From the NCBI RefSeq assembly GCF_035046485.1, contig NC_085138.1, positions 15,751,329-15,815,328 on the forward strand: a DNA stretch of 64,000 nt. Reading direction: 5' to 3'. The number at the start of each line of letters is the position of its first letter. Position 1 is the stretch's first letter. Positions 1 through 11,400 of the stretch are shown piece after piece. The position numbers and the translations under genes are program-made. Source of the stretch: Aedes albopictus. Its lineage: Eukaryota; Arthropoda; Insecta; Diptera; Culicidae. A model generated the notes under the pieces. That model had not been told where the DNA came from, did no database searches, and saw nothing but the letters and a program-made list of their open reading frames with translations.

Positions 1-31
1 TCAGTAAGTCTTTGGAAACGATTCAATCAGT

Positions 32-577
32 ATGGAATTCGATCCACATCTTGGGGACTGCGGTTTCTCGCTTCGGCTGCCGAAAACACCGCAATACGGA
101 GACGAAATCGCCATCAAAGGAGTTCTGCGTAACGATGCGGAAAGGTGAAAACATATTTACAATGTTGAGTGGTGATCTAAGATCTGATCGATGGTATTGT
201 GTCTATTAAACAGATTTTCAATTAACCTGTGCTTGGATCGGCCGGACAGCTGCGACCCAAACGCCGTCCCGGAATGGATTGCGTACCATTTTGGGTTGGA
301 CTTCTCGGAGGGTGGTGATTCATGTAAAGTGGCTCAATGCAGCAAGAACGTTGGTTGGATAGAACCTTTGATTGTTGAAGATGATGCATTCAATGGGCGA
401 ACAGTGAACATAATCGTGCGTTTGGACGAGGATAGCATTAAGGTGTTCCATGAAGATACTCAACACGCGCCGGACTACGAATTTGGTCATCAGTTTCCTA
501 TTGAACAGATATGTATCATCGAATTACGAGATGGTATCGACCGAGTGGAAGAAATTCGACTAAAATATAGTGCTTGA
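32..577 (+). CDS. Galectin-like carbohydrate-recognition domain protein
   Basis: Two exons, 32-144 and 214-577, join with GT-AG signals (donor gtgaaa, acceptor cag) and restore RFSINL across the split Arg codon. The 158-residue product has the galectin order: G-x-x-I-x-I-x-G strand, RFSINL, an HF..F strand, a conserved W in GWIEP, an F-x-G-x-x-x-x-I strand, then the terminal Y-x-F-x-H and D-G-I-x-x-V strands. Galectins are cytosolic or secreted beta-galactoside lectins; in mosquitoes they act at midgut and immune surfaces. The canonical H-N-R sugar-binding triad is not intact here (HFGLDF), so lactose binding is doubtful. An acceptor at 28-30 lies just before the ATG at 32 and an in-frame stop sits at 5-7, so either this ATG is the start in a second exon or more of the gene, perhaps another domain, lies to the left. 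ATTAAA at 725-730 is a possible poly(A) signal. Confidence 0.75.
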
Positions 578-889
578 TTCGGATTAGCTATACAGCACAT
601 GTTTGTAACAAAAGCATGCAGAGAATTTTTAATGGATAGAATCGTTCAATCAATCAGGCTATTCACAGTATTTTATTATTGATTAATGTTGCTTGAATAT
701 TGATCTTCCAGTGAATGTTTTGTTATTAAAATTGAATGGTATAAATGAAAAAAAAAAAACAACTACTTTGTTACATATATGCATCTAGGTGGCTACATGC
801 AGGGCATAACAATGTAGAAATTTATTCTTACTTGTTGGTTTTGGCAATGAATTGCGCATGCGTATTACGGTTAGTTTGATGGAAATGCA

Positions 890-1260
890 TATTTATTAGA
901 CTAGGTCAACAAAGTCGATTTTTTGGAACAAAGCTATTTTGATTCCTTTTAACGTCCAAAACAACTGTAAAATTTGGGAGCGATTCATTGCATCCCCGCA
1001 TTCCGCATTGCGATTGAAATTTGTATGGAATTTTGTATATGAAAACGTACTTTTTTGCATTTCTCTCATAGATGGATTTTTTTTGTCTCAAACGGTCTAA
1101 CTTATAACGTTGAAGTATAGCATAGGATACGCCGAAAAACTTTGCCGAAGATCGCAAAGTGATCCGACACTTGTAACAAAAATTATTTCTTTCAGATCGT
1201 CTAATGGTGCTAATAAATAATAAAATCTCAATTTTTGGCCTAAGTTACCAAGCGAATAAC
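890..1260. repeat. Half copy of the palindromic element seen at 57366-58080
   Basis: The run from gtcaacaaagtcgatttttt through gggagcgattcattgcatcc, the Met-rich minus-strand reading and the later ggcctaagttaccaagcga closely match the left part of the long inverted repeat at 57366-58080. The complementary arm is missing here. Confidence 0.65.
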
Positions 1261-1872
1261 TTTTTTCACAAGCATCGCATCACTTTGCATATAGGTGGCT
1301 ACATGCAGGGCATAACAATGTTGGTCGGCGCATGCGTATTACGGTTGGTTTGATGGAAACCAACTAAATTAAAAACTTTCGGAGCATGCCAACTGCCCGA
1401 ACACTTTATCCGAAATCATTGCAGAATGCAATTTAGAGATTGTTGTCCAGCGACAAAAGTTAATGGAGAGACGAGTGGGGATAAAGTATATGACACCGTG
1501 GATTGTCAGTTTCTGAGATTTTTCATAGCAAATTGATCATTTCAAAAGCAAATCGAGTTAAATACTGTTCCGTTTAAATCCAACTATGTGTTTGCTTGTT
1601 CACTGTGAAATTTATCGATTTTCTGCCTCTAATACCGGAATATAACAACACCTGTCCCGACGGTTGCTTGGGTTCTCTGAAGTTAGCCTAACAAAATTCA
1701 CTCAGTCCCAGCATTTCAACCTTCATGTGTTGCGTTTCGCTAGCAAGTTGTGGAATAATCCATGTTCCAATCGTTGTCGGTTGTTTCATTCAAAAATCGA
1801 TGCCATTAAATCAGTTCGTAATCTTGGTGTTTACTGAAATGCAGTACTTTCAACGATATCTTACTCGTTTTA

Positions 1873-1901
1873 AGCATGAGCATGAGCATGAGCATGAGCA
1901 T
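1873..1901. repeat. (GAGCAT)n microsatellite
   Basis: Almost five perfect copies of the hexamer gagcat in intergenic DNA. The short open reading frame ending in His-Glu repeats over it is a by-product of the repeat. Confidence 0.9.
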
Positions 1902-2041
1902 AGATGACCGCACAATTCGTAGTTGCTACTCCGTGATTGACCAGAGCAATCGAAATTGCACAAGGAACCAATGAATAGGGCTTGGGACTTGCTTACTATT
2001 CTCAATGTACACAGTTCGAGAGCTCATTTCAACGATATCTA

Positions 2042-2675
2042 CCGTGCCATGCCCTAATACCGTGTGCCTCCTAATACCGTGTATTCGACAAGAAACTCAA
2101 ATATTTCACTAAGTGTATTATTTTTTTAACTGAGTAACTAGTTCAATCATTAGCATATTAAACCTTCTTAAGTTAGGCGTAATAAATTTGGCACATATTT
2201 ACAAAAACAACCAATTAAAAATATTTACAAAATGTGAGTGCGAAGTACCAATACACGGTATTAGGGCATGGTTCCTTTTGTGTTCCAAATACCGTGTTTC
2301 AGCTAAAACTGCAAACTGAAAATATTATTGATACTTTTTTACTTTATGAATCAATTGTACAAACCTCTATGCAACGTTTGACGCACAGGTTCATTTAAGT
2401 ATAAACTTAGTATGATCGATATAATGATGATTCAAAGGACCACCAACGTATGCGGGTCGCATACACGGTATTAGGCACAATGCTATGTTTTACCATTTTG
2501 ATTTTAACAATGGTTTAAACATTTGGAATTCCATTAATTATATTTATTATGCATAATACATACAATAAGCAATGATATAGCGTTTGAAAAATCAAGAAAC
2601 ACGGATAATTGATTTTTACAGGGCTCTTTGAAGTGAAGAGCATCCTTAAGGTCACGGTATTAGGGCATGGCACGG
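2042..2675. mobile_element. TA-flanked DNA element with 23-bp perfect TIRs
   Basis: Left end CCGTGCCATGCCCTAATACC and its exact reverse complement at the right end form 23-bp perfect inverted repeats, flanked by TA at 2040-2041 and 2676-2677. The terminal motif (TAATACCGTG) recurs inside at about 2070, 2258, 2290 and 2465. There is no transposase reading frame, so it is non-autonomous. TA duplication is typical of Tc1/mariner-like elements, but the family is not recognised. Confidence 0.8.
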
Positions 2676-2711
2676 TAACTTGTTTTTCATAATAATTAAA
2701 ATTTGACTGTA

Positions 2712-3812
2712 GGGTGTCTACTCAATTATGAAAATGAAATTCCCTGATATTTCCAGGATTTTGAAAATAATTCCAGGTTCTAGAAACTTTAACAAATCAA
2801 CTAAACTAAACATGATATCAGATTTCCAGAAATTTGTGGAAACGCAACTTTTTAGGAAATTTCTAGTTTCAACTATAATAACATTTAACCCTTTGGAGAC
2901 GGCATTTTCACCTCTCTAGATGCAACCTCGCTAGTCCTAAATTTGAGTTTTTTTAACTCACTTTTGAGTTCTTTTTTGTCTCCTCTCTCATCCACTCTCT
3001 TTGTTGTTGTCAGAGAGCGAAGAGCAAACCAACCCAACTTTGACAGTTCGGTGCGGGAAGCCAAAATTGAGTAAACAGCATTGAACTTAAATCTGAGTAT
3101 TTTGAACTAGCAGTTGGGTGAAAAAAACTTAGCCGGTAGGTAGTTTGCCGCACGGGATCAAATGTAAAAAACCTACTTCAACATCGCTTCCACGAACTCA
3201 AATATGGGTTCCCGCACGCAACCCCGAAGTTGGGTGAAATAAACTCATATTTAGGTACTTTGTTTTCTCCGTGTTAGGTATTTTCCAATATCTACAGGCG
3301 ATTGCGAATTTGTTAGGTAAACCTCAATAAACAAAGACCTTCAATAAATAAAGACAGTAAGCTCATTTACATGAAAATGAAGAAAATTAGCTTATACAAT
3401 TTAAGTCACTAAACCAATATTTAACGCTGCAATAGAGTGAAAGATTTGAAAAAGATTGAGAATATCCTACAATAAAAGTATGTCTGCTCAATTTTCCGAA
3501 ATAGGTAAAACATAAAATAGAATATTGCTGTGGAGAAAGTACAAGTTAATTTCAACGTAATGACGTAAACGTAAAACGTAATGAATATCCGATAAGTAAT
3601 ATTAATCGAGCGGGTAATTATAGTAGCAGCGCAGCCGAAATTTTTATTCGCTTTGAGGCATTTCTAACTGAAAATTTGTATTAAAATGATAAACACAGAA
3701 ATTCCCTGATTGTCACCAGAATTCCCTGAGAATTCCAGGATTTTTCCAGGTCGAGTAAAATTCCGTGATAATTCCAGGTTTTCCAGGTTTTTCCAGGTAG
3801 TAGACACTTTGG
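2712..3812. mobile_element. Probable TA-flanked element with TTCCAGG subterminal repeats
   Basis: Ends carry GTGTCTACT in inverted orientation (about 2714 and 3799-3807), both next to TA, with runs of ttccagg / aattccctga inside each end. A different block at about 2925-3280, containing repeated gaactcaa-like motifs, looks inserted. The short TIR makes the borders uncertain. Confidence 0.4.
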
Positions 3813-4300
3813 TATGTAAACAATTATAAACTATTCTTTTGGATCATTAGTGCGACAATTTGAATGTTATAATATTTAGTATTTTGACTGTTCCATATTG
3901 TTGGAAAGATAAGAATTACACATATACCAACAAAAATGCTGATTGGACAGCAAAATCACTGTACGAGCCTTGTTGACTTCATACGATTTATGATTATCAC
4001 ACGAATGCCATCACCATTGATAAAATGTGTCATTTTTTACTACGTGGAGAAAGCCGTTGCCACTTAAGCTACAATTGTAACAGAGTTGTGTAGATAATCT
4101 TAGCACTTTAGAGCTTTAGACTAGGAGTCGTAAACAGCTACAGATAAGGTGGTTATTCCCGGATAGAGGTGAATAACAAACCAATAACTAAAGAATAACA
4201 TATTTTGCCATCATATCGAAATTTGCAATTCTTTAGTTTTTTTGTGAATAGCTCAGGATGACATTTAAATAACAAAATATGCTATCATTGTAAAACTTGT
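3813..4300. other. AT-rich intergenic sequence
   Basis: No gene, RNA or clear element border seen. The stretch just before 4300 resembles the AT-rich DNA after 5983 (runs of taacaaa/attattat), suggesting the next element was inserted into an older AT-rich repeat. Confidence 0.4.
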
Positions 4301-4541
4301 AATAGGAAGCAATCAGTGAAGTACTAGATTGAAAGTAGTGAGCTGGATTTTTGTATGGTGAGATGATCAATTCTCCGTTTCTGCAATGAAATGGTGTAAA
4401 CAGCGTGGGTTATATGATTTCTTGTCAATTTCTTGATTTTGCTTTGGCTGACCAAGCCATGTGGGAAATTACACTGTACACCATGTGCGATTGTGGAATC
4501 GAGTTCAGTTCTAGGCCTGCTGGCGACGGAGATAGTCGAGT

Positions 4542-4615
4542 GACTCCGTAGCTTGAAGGAATAGAAGCGCCCGTCTAGCGAATTGGGAGTCGTGAGTTCG
4601 AGTCTCACCGGAGTA
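4542..4615 (+). ncRNA. tRNA-like cloverleaf, copy 1 (inside retroposon)
   Basis: Sequence folds like a tRNA: acceptor GACTCCG/CGGAGTA, D-stem GCTT/AAGC, anticodon-type stem beginning CCCGT, T-arm GTGAG-TTCGAGT-CTCAC. A- and B-box-like sequences are TAGCTTGAAGG and AGTTCGAGTCT. The anticodon stem has an extra T, so this is a tRNA-derived promoter region rather than a functional tRNA. Confidence 0.55.
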
Positions 4616-5052
4616 CGTGGATTTCTTTTCATAATTTCAAATCTCAATTTGTTCATCGAGCACATGTTCTGTTGTGCACATGGATGTCAAAGCATTTTCA
4701 ACAGTGTAATTTCCCACATGGCTTGGTCAGCCAAAGCAAAATCAAGAAATTGACATTTGTAAGGTGCTACGGTCACCCTTACCGTATTCGGTCGGCCGAG
4801 GACCGACCCGTCGAGAGTCCGACTGCACACTAATTGCCATACCAATAAGTGATTGGAAGGCAGTGCCCGAAGCTCTCGACAATTAAAAATAACTTCCTCT
4901 CCCGCTTTGACATACATGTGCACAACAGACAATGTGTTAGATGTTCATCTAATCCCATCCGAAGGGGGTTTGGATTGTGAAAAGAAGATAACCATGTGCG
5001 ATTGTGGAATCGAGTTCAGTTCTAGGCCTGCTGGCGACGGAGATAGTCGAGT

Positions 5053-5126
5053 GACTCCGTAGCTTGAAGGAATAGAAGCGCCCGTCTAGCGAATTGGGAG
5101 TCGTGAGTTCGAGTCTCACCGGAGTA
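5053..5126 (+). ncRNA. tRNA-like cloverleaf, copy 2
   Basis: Identical in layout to the copy at 4542, exactly 511 bp downstream, including the extra T in the anticodon stem. Confidence 0.55.
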
Positions 5127-5563
5127 CGTGGATTTCTTTTCATAATTTCAAATCTCAATTTGTTCATCGAGCACATGTTCTGTTGTGCACATGGATGTCA
5201 AAGCATTTTCAACAGTGTAATTTCCCACATGGCTTGGTCAGCCAAAGCAAAATCAAGAAATTGACATTTGTAAGGTGCTACGGTCACCCTTACCGTATTC
5301 GGTCGGCCGAGGACCGACCCGTCGAGAGTCCGACTGCACACTAATTGCCATACCAATAAGTGATTGGAAGGCAGTGCCCGAAGCTCTCGACAATTAAAAA
5401 TAACTTCCTCTCCCGCTTTGACATACATGTGCACAACAGACAATGTGTTAGATGTTCATCTAATCCCATCCGAAGGGGGTTTGGATTGTGAAAAGAAGAT
5501 AACCATGTGCGATTGTGGAATCGAGTTCAGTTCTAGGCCTGCTGGCGACGGAGATAGTCGAGT

Positions 5564-5637
5564 GACTCCGTAGCTTGAAGGAATAGAAGCGCCCGTCTAG
5601 CGAATTGGGAGTCGTGAGTTCGAGTCTCACCGGAGTA
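5564..5637 (+). ncRNA. tRNA-like cloverleaf, copy 3
   Basis: Third tandem copy, again at a 511-bp spacing and with the same sequence. Confidence 0.55.
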
Positions 5638-5983
5638 CGTGGATTTCTTTTCATAATTTCAAATCTCAATTTGTTCATCGAGCACATGTTCTGTTGTGCA
5701 CATGGATGTCAAAGCATTTTCAACAGTGTAATATGATTTCTTGCCTAATTTGATGCTGTTTGAGCAAAACTTTGGGTAACTGTGTTGTTGAAGTTGCATG
5801 AAATAAATAATACAACAACACAGATACCCAAAGTTTTGCTCAAACACCATAAAATTAAGCAAGAAATCATATAACCCACGCTGTTTACACCATTTCATTG
5901 CAGAAACGGAGAATTGATCATCTCACCATACAAAAATCCAGCTCACTACTTTCAATCTAGTACTTCACTGATTGCTTCCTATT

Positions 5984-6937
5984 GACGAGTTATTATTAAA
6001 AATATAATAACATAATAATAACAAATGTTACTATCTTACTATCCTGTCACAATATCAAAACAATCACATAATTTACCATCATATTAAAATATATTATTAT
6101 TATGACATTATTTTTGCTATTATTTTGTTACTACAATGGCAAAGTCAGTTATTCTTTAGCTGTTATGCCATTGAAATTCAGTTATTATTTTTGTTATTTT
6201 TACTCTTATTTCAAACAAACTAATAGCAAATTTTGCCATTCAAACATTCTATTTTAATGGTAAAATTTGCCCTTCATTTGCCATTTCGCTCTACCCGGGT
6301 TGTGTAAAATTGCAGGAGGTTGATGGTACTCTGCTTCCTATAGACCACCTCACGGTGAAATTCTATCTCTTTCGCTCTTTCAGAGAGTTTGAAAACAACA
6401 GGACCAGTACCTGTCAAATTTGAAAGGTGTTGGTCCTGTTGTTTTCTAATTTCCCGTAGGAGAGAAAAAGAGCGATTTCTTGATGACGTCACCGTGCAAT
6501 GAGCCATATATGATCAAATATGGGCAGTAGGGTGGCCAACAAGCAACATACATACCAGTAGTAAGTAAAAAGGATTTCCTTGAAAATTCAACCATATAAG
6601 TTACCGGTTTTTACTTCCAGAAATGATTCTCAATGGGTGCCTATAAAAACTTCAAATTTTGATTCAAAAACATTGTCGAAATGATTTGACACTTATACCA
6701 ATGCATATGCTAGGTTTAGTTCATAGAAACAATGAGATTTCACTGGTGTTGTATGCTACACCACTGGTGGATGTAAACTCGGTCAGCCTTTTCTAGCTTC
6801 ACGGTAGCTGGACAGGGGTAGTGAAGAATGTTGAGTGCTTCTAAAGTATTGATAACCAAATATTATTATTAATATTTATTAAAGACACTTTACCACTTAT
6901 GTGGCATTCGTGTCTGGATAACCAAATGGCTTCCGAT
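5984..6937. other. Intergenic, AT-rich; one imperfect hairpin
   Basis: AT-rich with many attatta runs to about 6270. About 6355-6475 forms an imperfect inverted repeat around aacaacaggaccagtacctg and its complement. No coding exon is seen. Confidence 0.5.
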
Positions 6938-6951
6938 GATGGCACCAAGAT

Positions 6952-7229
6952 TAGGGCCCATATAGCCGAGGCGGTAAACGCACGGGTATTCAGCATGACC
7001 ATGCTGAGGGTGACGGGTTCGATTCCCGGTCGGTCCAGGATCTTTTCGTAAAGGAAATTTCCTTGACTTCCTTGGGCATAGAGTATCTTCGTGCCTGCCA
7101 CACGATATACACATGCAAAATGGTCATTGGCAGAGGAAGCTCTCAGTTAATAACTGTGGAAGTGCTCATAGAACACTAAGCTGAGAAGCAGGCTTTGTCC
7201 CAGTGAGGACGTTACGCCAAGAAGAAGAA
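6952..7229 (+). mobile_element. Feilai-type tRNA-derived SINE
   Basis: Pol III A box (tagccgaggcgg) and B box (gggttcgattccc) sit near the 5' end, followed by the body recognised from Aedes Feilai SINEs (cactaagctgagaagcaggc, gtgaggacgttacgccaag) and a gaagaagaa tail. A perfect 14-bp target duplication GATGGCACCAAGAT flanks it at 6938-6951 and 7230-7243. This is the best taxonomic marker in the window. Confidence 0.92.
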
Positions 7230-7243
7230 GATGGCACCAAGAT

Positions 7244-8350
7244 CTAGGTAGGCATAGTTGCACTGATCAAGAAAACAAGGGGTTTGTTTCTTAAAAATTT
7301 CACAGAAAATCGAAGAAACAAAATGCGAATATATACAATAAAACCACGTGTGTATCAGTGGTGAACACTCAACTCTTTACCAACAGATTCCCATGGTGAA
7401 AAATTTTAAAATGATTGGCTTCATAACGTTTAATAGCATACGCTTAGCTCCATCGTTGATGTCACAGCGACAGACATTTGGCAGCCAAAGTAGAGGTTGA
7501 TAGGCCACGCTCTACACAGGAGCGAAAGCGAAGAGAATCGACGAAAATTTAAACTGGCAATAATTGCCAATTATTGGTCATGTCTCACAATGGATATCAT
7601 TCAGGATGACCCTATGGGCACCATTGCAGGTGTACAAGATTGAATGTAAGTAAGTATTGTTATTCCTGTATGAGGGTAGTTAAATAAATGAAAATGTGTA
7701 GTGTAATCAACCATCAATATTTTTTTTCGATCTAATCTTTTTATTGTTGTTGTAATTTACTTACTCCATAAACAAATCGTTAATGTACATGCAAATCAAT
7801 GATATCATATGTATCCAATTCATGACAGATAAAGTGTCAGTTTATGAATTATATAAACTGGAGTTTTTCTGGTTCGATAGTAACAGTTTAATCCCGTATA
7901 TGTAATCGATAACAAATGGAACCCTTCGAAACGAGCATGACATTATTGGCATTTCATAATCTTTCTTCCTTCTCCAAGTCGTAACTACCTAGATGCTGGA
8001 CAAACCAGACTTAAGTCGATCGTCATCACTATTTAACCGGTCACCGTCACGCCTCCACCATCATAAATTAATACCAACACCGTATATTAGCAATCGCAAC
8101 TTCGCGTCACCGCACACATGACAGCGCCAGGGCAGCAGATAGGCAATATTCAAATGAACTTGATCCTCGTGCGCCAGACGGCCGGGCCGTTGCGTTGCGT
8201 CGTCATCCAGTCTCGTGCGGCGGTGAGCTGCCGCGAGACAAACGAAAGCGAAAGCTGAGAAGATCAGCGCAGCGGGAAGGCAACAGAGCGAGCGCGACCG
8301 GTGAAAGTACGCACACCTTTTCTCACGTGGTTCCGAGCTGCGAGGACGCC
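7244..8350. other. Intergenic DNA and 5' flank of the serine protease
   Basis: No gene is recognised in 7244-8090. From about 8090 the sequence becomes GC-richer with many CpG steps, as expected for promoter-proximal DNA of the + strand gene starting at 8407. Confidence 0.5.
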
Positions 8351-8356
8351 TCAGTT
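8351..8356 (+). promoter_or_regulatory. Initiator-like TCAGTT upstream of the protease
   Basis: An arthropod initiator-type TCAGTT lies 51-56 bp before the ATG at 8407. No TATA box or correctly spaced DPE is seen, so this is only a candidate start site. Confidence 0.35.
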
Positions 8357-8406
8357 TAGTACTAATCGTAGAGCTGTGCGCATAGAAGTTACCACCTGCT
8401 GAAGCG

Positions 8407-11400
8407 ATGGAACCGAGGATTCTACCGTGGTTGTGGGTGATAGTTTTGAGCAGTGCAGGTGTTTGTTCGTGCCTGGGATTAGGGTTGAAGCAATCTACTG
8501 CAAAGGTGGTCGGTGGACAAAATGCAAGTGCAGGAGAGTTTCCGTTCCTGGTGTCGATTCAGTGGAACTTCGGAAACGGTTCTCGGGCCGTACATTTCTG
8601 TGGTGGTACCATCGTGGACCGTTATTGGATATTGACGGCAGCACATTGCAGAGAGACGGTGTTCGCAGACGGTTGGTTGGAAGTGGTGGCCGGAGAGTTT
8701 GATTTGCAGCATGACGAAGGCTCGGAGCAACGGCGCAATGTGAGCGACTTTTTAGTACACGAGAATCGAGAGCCTGGCTTCGTCGGACCGAATGATATAG
8801 CACTGGTGAGAAGGATTTGAGCTGGGCGGCATGGGGCCATTCCATGCCAGATAAACGATCATAACTTCAAGACTATATTCTGCTGTTAGAATTTAATTTT
8901 TCGCAGTCCCAGATATATACCATTTTTTACAAAAGGATTTTGCAAAAACATTGATTTAAGGACAAGGTATTTGGAGTACATAGCCTAAATTTTTTAGAGC
9001 ACCGTTTTTTAGAACCGTTGATCGGATTTTGATGAAAATGCATCACGCTGTTGACAACCACTGAGCAATCAGTATGATGCATTTTCAGCCATACGGTTCA
9101 ACGGTTCAAAAAAACGGTGCTCTAGAAAATTTCAGCTATGTACTCCAAATACCTTGTCCTTAAGAGTGTTCAGGGATTTCTACGATATTCTTCCAGGAAT
9201 ACCTTAGAAATATTTTCTGATAAATTCCAAAATTTCCTCGCAATTTGTATTCAGGCAATCCATTAGATGAAGCAATTCCGTCACACATTATTTCAGGAGG
9301 GTCACCAAAAGTAATAGATACTTGCAAATCTTTCTTATAATTCTTTTGGAATTCTCCTAATTTGGATATTTATCGATTGTCCTCTAAAAGTATATACACA
9401 GACAAACAGACGCAACTCTTAGAGGAAATTCATCAAAAACGTTTGCCCGGTGTCATTTTTATGAGCACACTGCCACCTGTTGGTAGAACCGCGTGCGACA
9501 CTGTCGGCCATGATGGATTTGAATTTGTCGTTTTGTTGACACGCACACTACTACACAAATTGCTTGTAATTTTCGTTTGCATCATTCAGCAACGTGTACA
9601 CTGGCAAACATCAAAGCGGTCAAACACTAGCGCATCTGATGGAACAATCGCGCAAATCAAATCAAATTTGAATTGATCGTTAAATGCATGTGCCAAGCCG
9701 TTTTGAGAGTGTTACGTCTGTTTGTCTGTGGTACATATATATATTCTTATTATCATCATACTTTTATTATAGAAACTTTCAGCTCGGGCTGATTTGTTTC
9801 TCCTCTAGATGTTATAGGGGTATTGTCTAACAGTTTCTTCAGATTGATTGATTACTGGTTGCTGATTTCAATAAGAAAAAGGTGTTAGTAGCACCTGTTG
9901 TTACTGTTGTTTATTATGAGTATGTAATACTAGCGTTCTTACGCCATAATTATGGGAGTTAAGTTGTCCTTGGTGATAATTGTAGGAGAAACACTACCCT
10001 ACAATTTCACTTCAATTTCTTCAATTCTTGAGGTTTGTGCTAAGAACCTCGACAATACACATAGAACGCGACGCGAGACAGGATACAACACTTACAGTTC
10101 CCGCATAACCACGAACTGTAAATGCAACGTTTCTCATACTGTAGAGAACCATTAGCAATTGTCATTGAACCATTTTTCAGACTATCAAAGATAACAGTAA
10201 GCTCACCATTCCATGTACATATTTTCCAGTTTGACAAACGGTAATCCGCCAATTTATAGTATATGGAATAGGCGGATAAGATTGGTTACCATAAAAAATC
10301 GTTCGTTTTCCCGAACAAATTTTTCGCAATACAGTAAAGGATATGGTTAATATATTATCCAGTTTTTCACACAATTCACTGCATAACAAATGGTTAGAGA
10401 ACAGTTTAACAATAAATCTAGAAGTAAAACGAACACTGTATGGGTTACTATTGATTTATGGTCTTTCATTGTATTTTAAGCTTACCATATGTGGTTCTGC
10501 TATATTTCAACTATTTCAAAATAAAAGCGTTTTTGCGTATACATTGGATATTTTTATTGAACAAATTCAACGCCCCACGCTGAGGGCTCGGTAATACTTA
10601 CAGCGATTAACCGATTTTTTTAATTACAAGGAGCATTCAATTTCTGCAGAGCGAAACTTTTACTACTCCCTTTCGCGGGACCCCTAACAGTTCCACAATC
10701 AGGCCGGATCAGGTTCCTTAACTTCAAGCTCCAGCACCCTGCAAAACAATTTGCATCCGATGAGATATATAGCACAAAAAAAGAAATTCATAAGTCATGC
10801 AAAACTTACCCTTGTTCCATCCAGAGCACTCCAAACGCTGCAAACCGTTTTCTGAAGCAAATTTTTGGTGAACAACAAACTCAGCTCGCGAGCGAAAAAT
10901 TTTGTTTTATTTTTCTATACTGAAAAAAATCTTCACATTGCTTTCATCTGATTTTCACATGGACTGTTTCCATACGCGTATCCTTTGAATTTTATTGGAA
11001 TATCACATAGATTTTGCGAAGTTATGTGATTTTCCAATAGAAGTTATGTGATTTCCGCATCGATTTCATGTGAAATTTCCAAAGAAATTTTCATCGGAAA
11101 ATCCAATAACAGTTATATAGCCAAACTAATGGAAATTTTCCATGTGATATGTGATTTATTTTTTCAGTGTACTAAATGCAAACTGCAAAGTTCGATCGGT
11201 ACAGATACTAATGAAAGCTACTATTTGACAAACTGTTGAATTTAAGTGGCATACAGTGAAATGCATATGTGTGAGTGTGTTGCGCAAAAAAATCGCAAAC
11301 AGTTTGAGAAAAGGTCATTCTGCATTGCCACTATGTATCTTGAGTTTTCATTACTATATTACTCGACAATTTCTGCACAATATGACAAATTGTTACAACT

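Larger units (their letters stand above)
578..2039. other. Intergenic, repeat-derived, no gene seen
   Basis: No coding exon is supported. About 780-885 and 1285-1365 are diverged direct copies of one sequence (ggtggctacatgcagggcat, later gcatgcgtattacggtt). Between them lies half of a palindromic element described at 57366-58080. A short hexamer microsatellite follows at 1873-1901. Confidence 0.6.
4425..5730 (+). mobile_element. Retroposon with tandemly amplified 511-bp tRNA-like unit
   Basis: The insertion is bounded by a perfect 13-bp direct repeat ATATGATTTCTTG (4412-4424 and 5731-5743), a length typical of target-primed retroposition. Inside, a 511-bp period is repeated: three copies of the tRNA-like segment and two copies of the intervening segment, nearly identical. 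The related copy at 52913-53276 has a single unit and its own 11-bp target duplication. No protein is encoded. Confidence 0.75.
4301..5983. mobile_element. Palindromic MITE with a nested retroposon
   Basis: The ends are long inverted repeats starting aataggaagcaatcagtgaa at 4301 and ending with the complement at 5983, about 120 bp each. Intact or half copies occur at 27070-27430, 24130-24330 and 52570-52815, which show that the original was about 360 bp. Here it is split by a 1.3-kb insertion at 4425-5730. Confidence 0.8.

Noticed and set aside
4..30. gtaagt at 4-9 as a donor for the intron ending at 30
   Set aside because: The intron would be 27 bp, below any known insect minimum.
4324..5687. 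Repeated minus-strand frames of 75-113 codons
   Set aside because: Antisense readings of the 511-bp tandem unit, identical in each copy.
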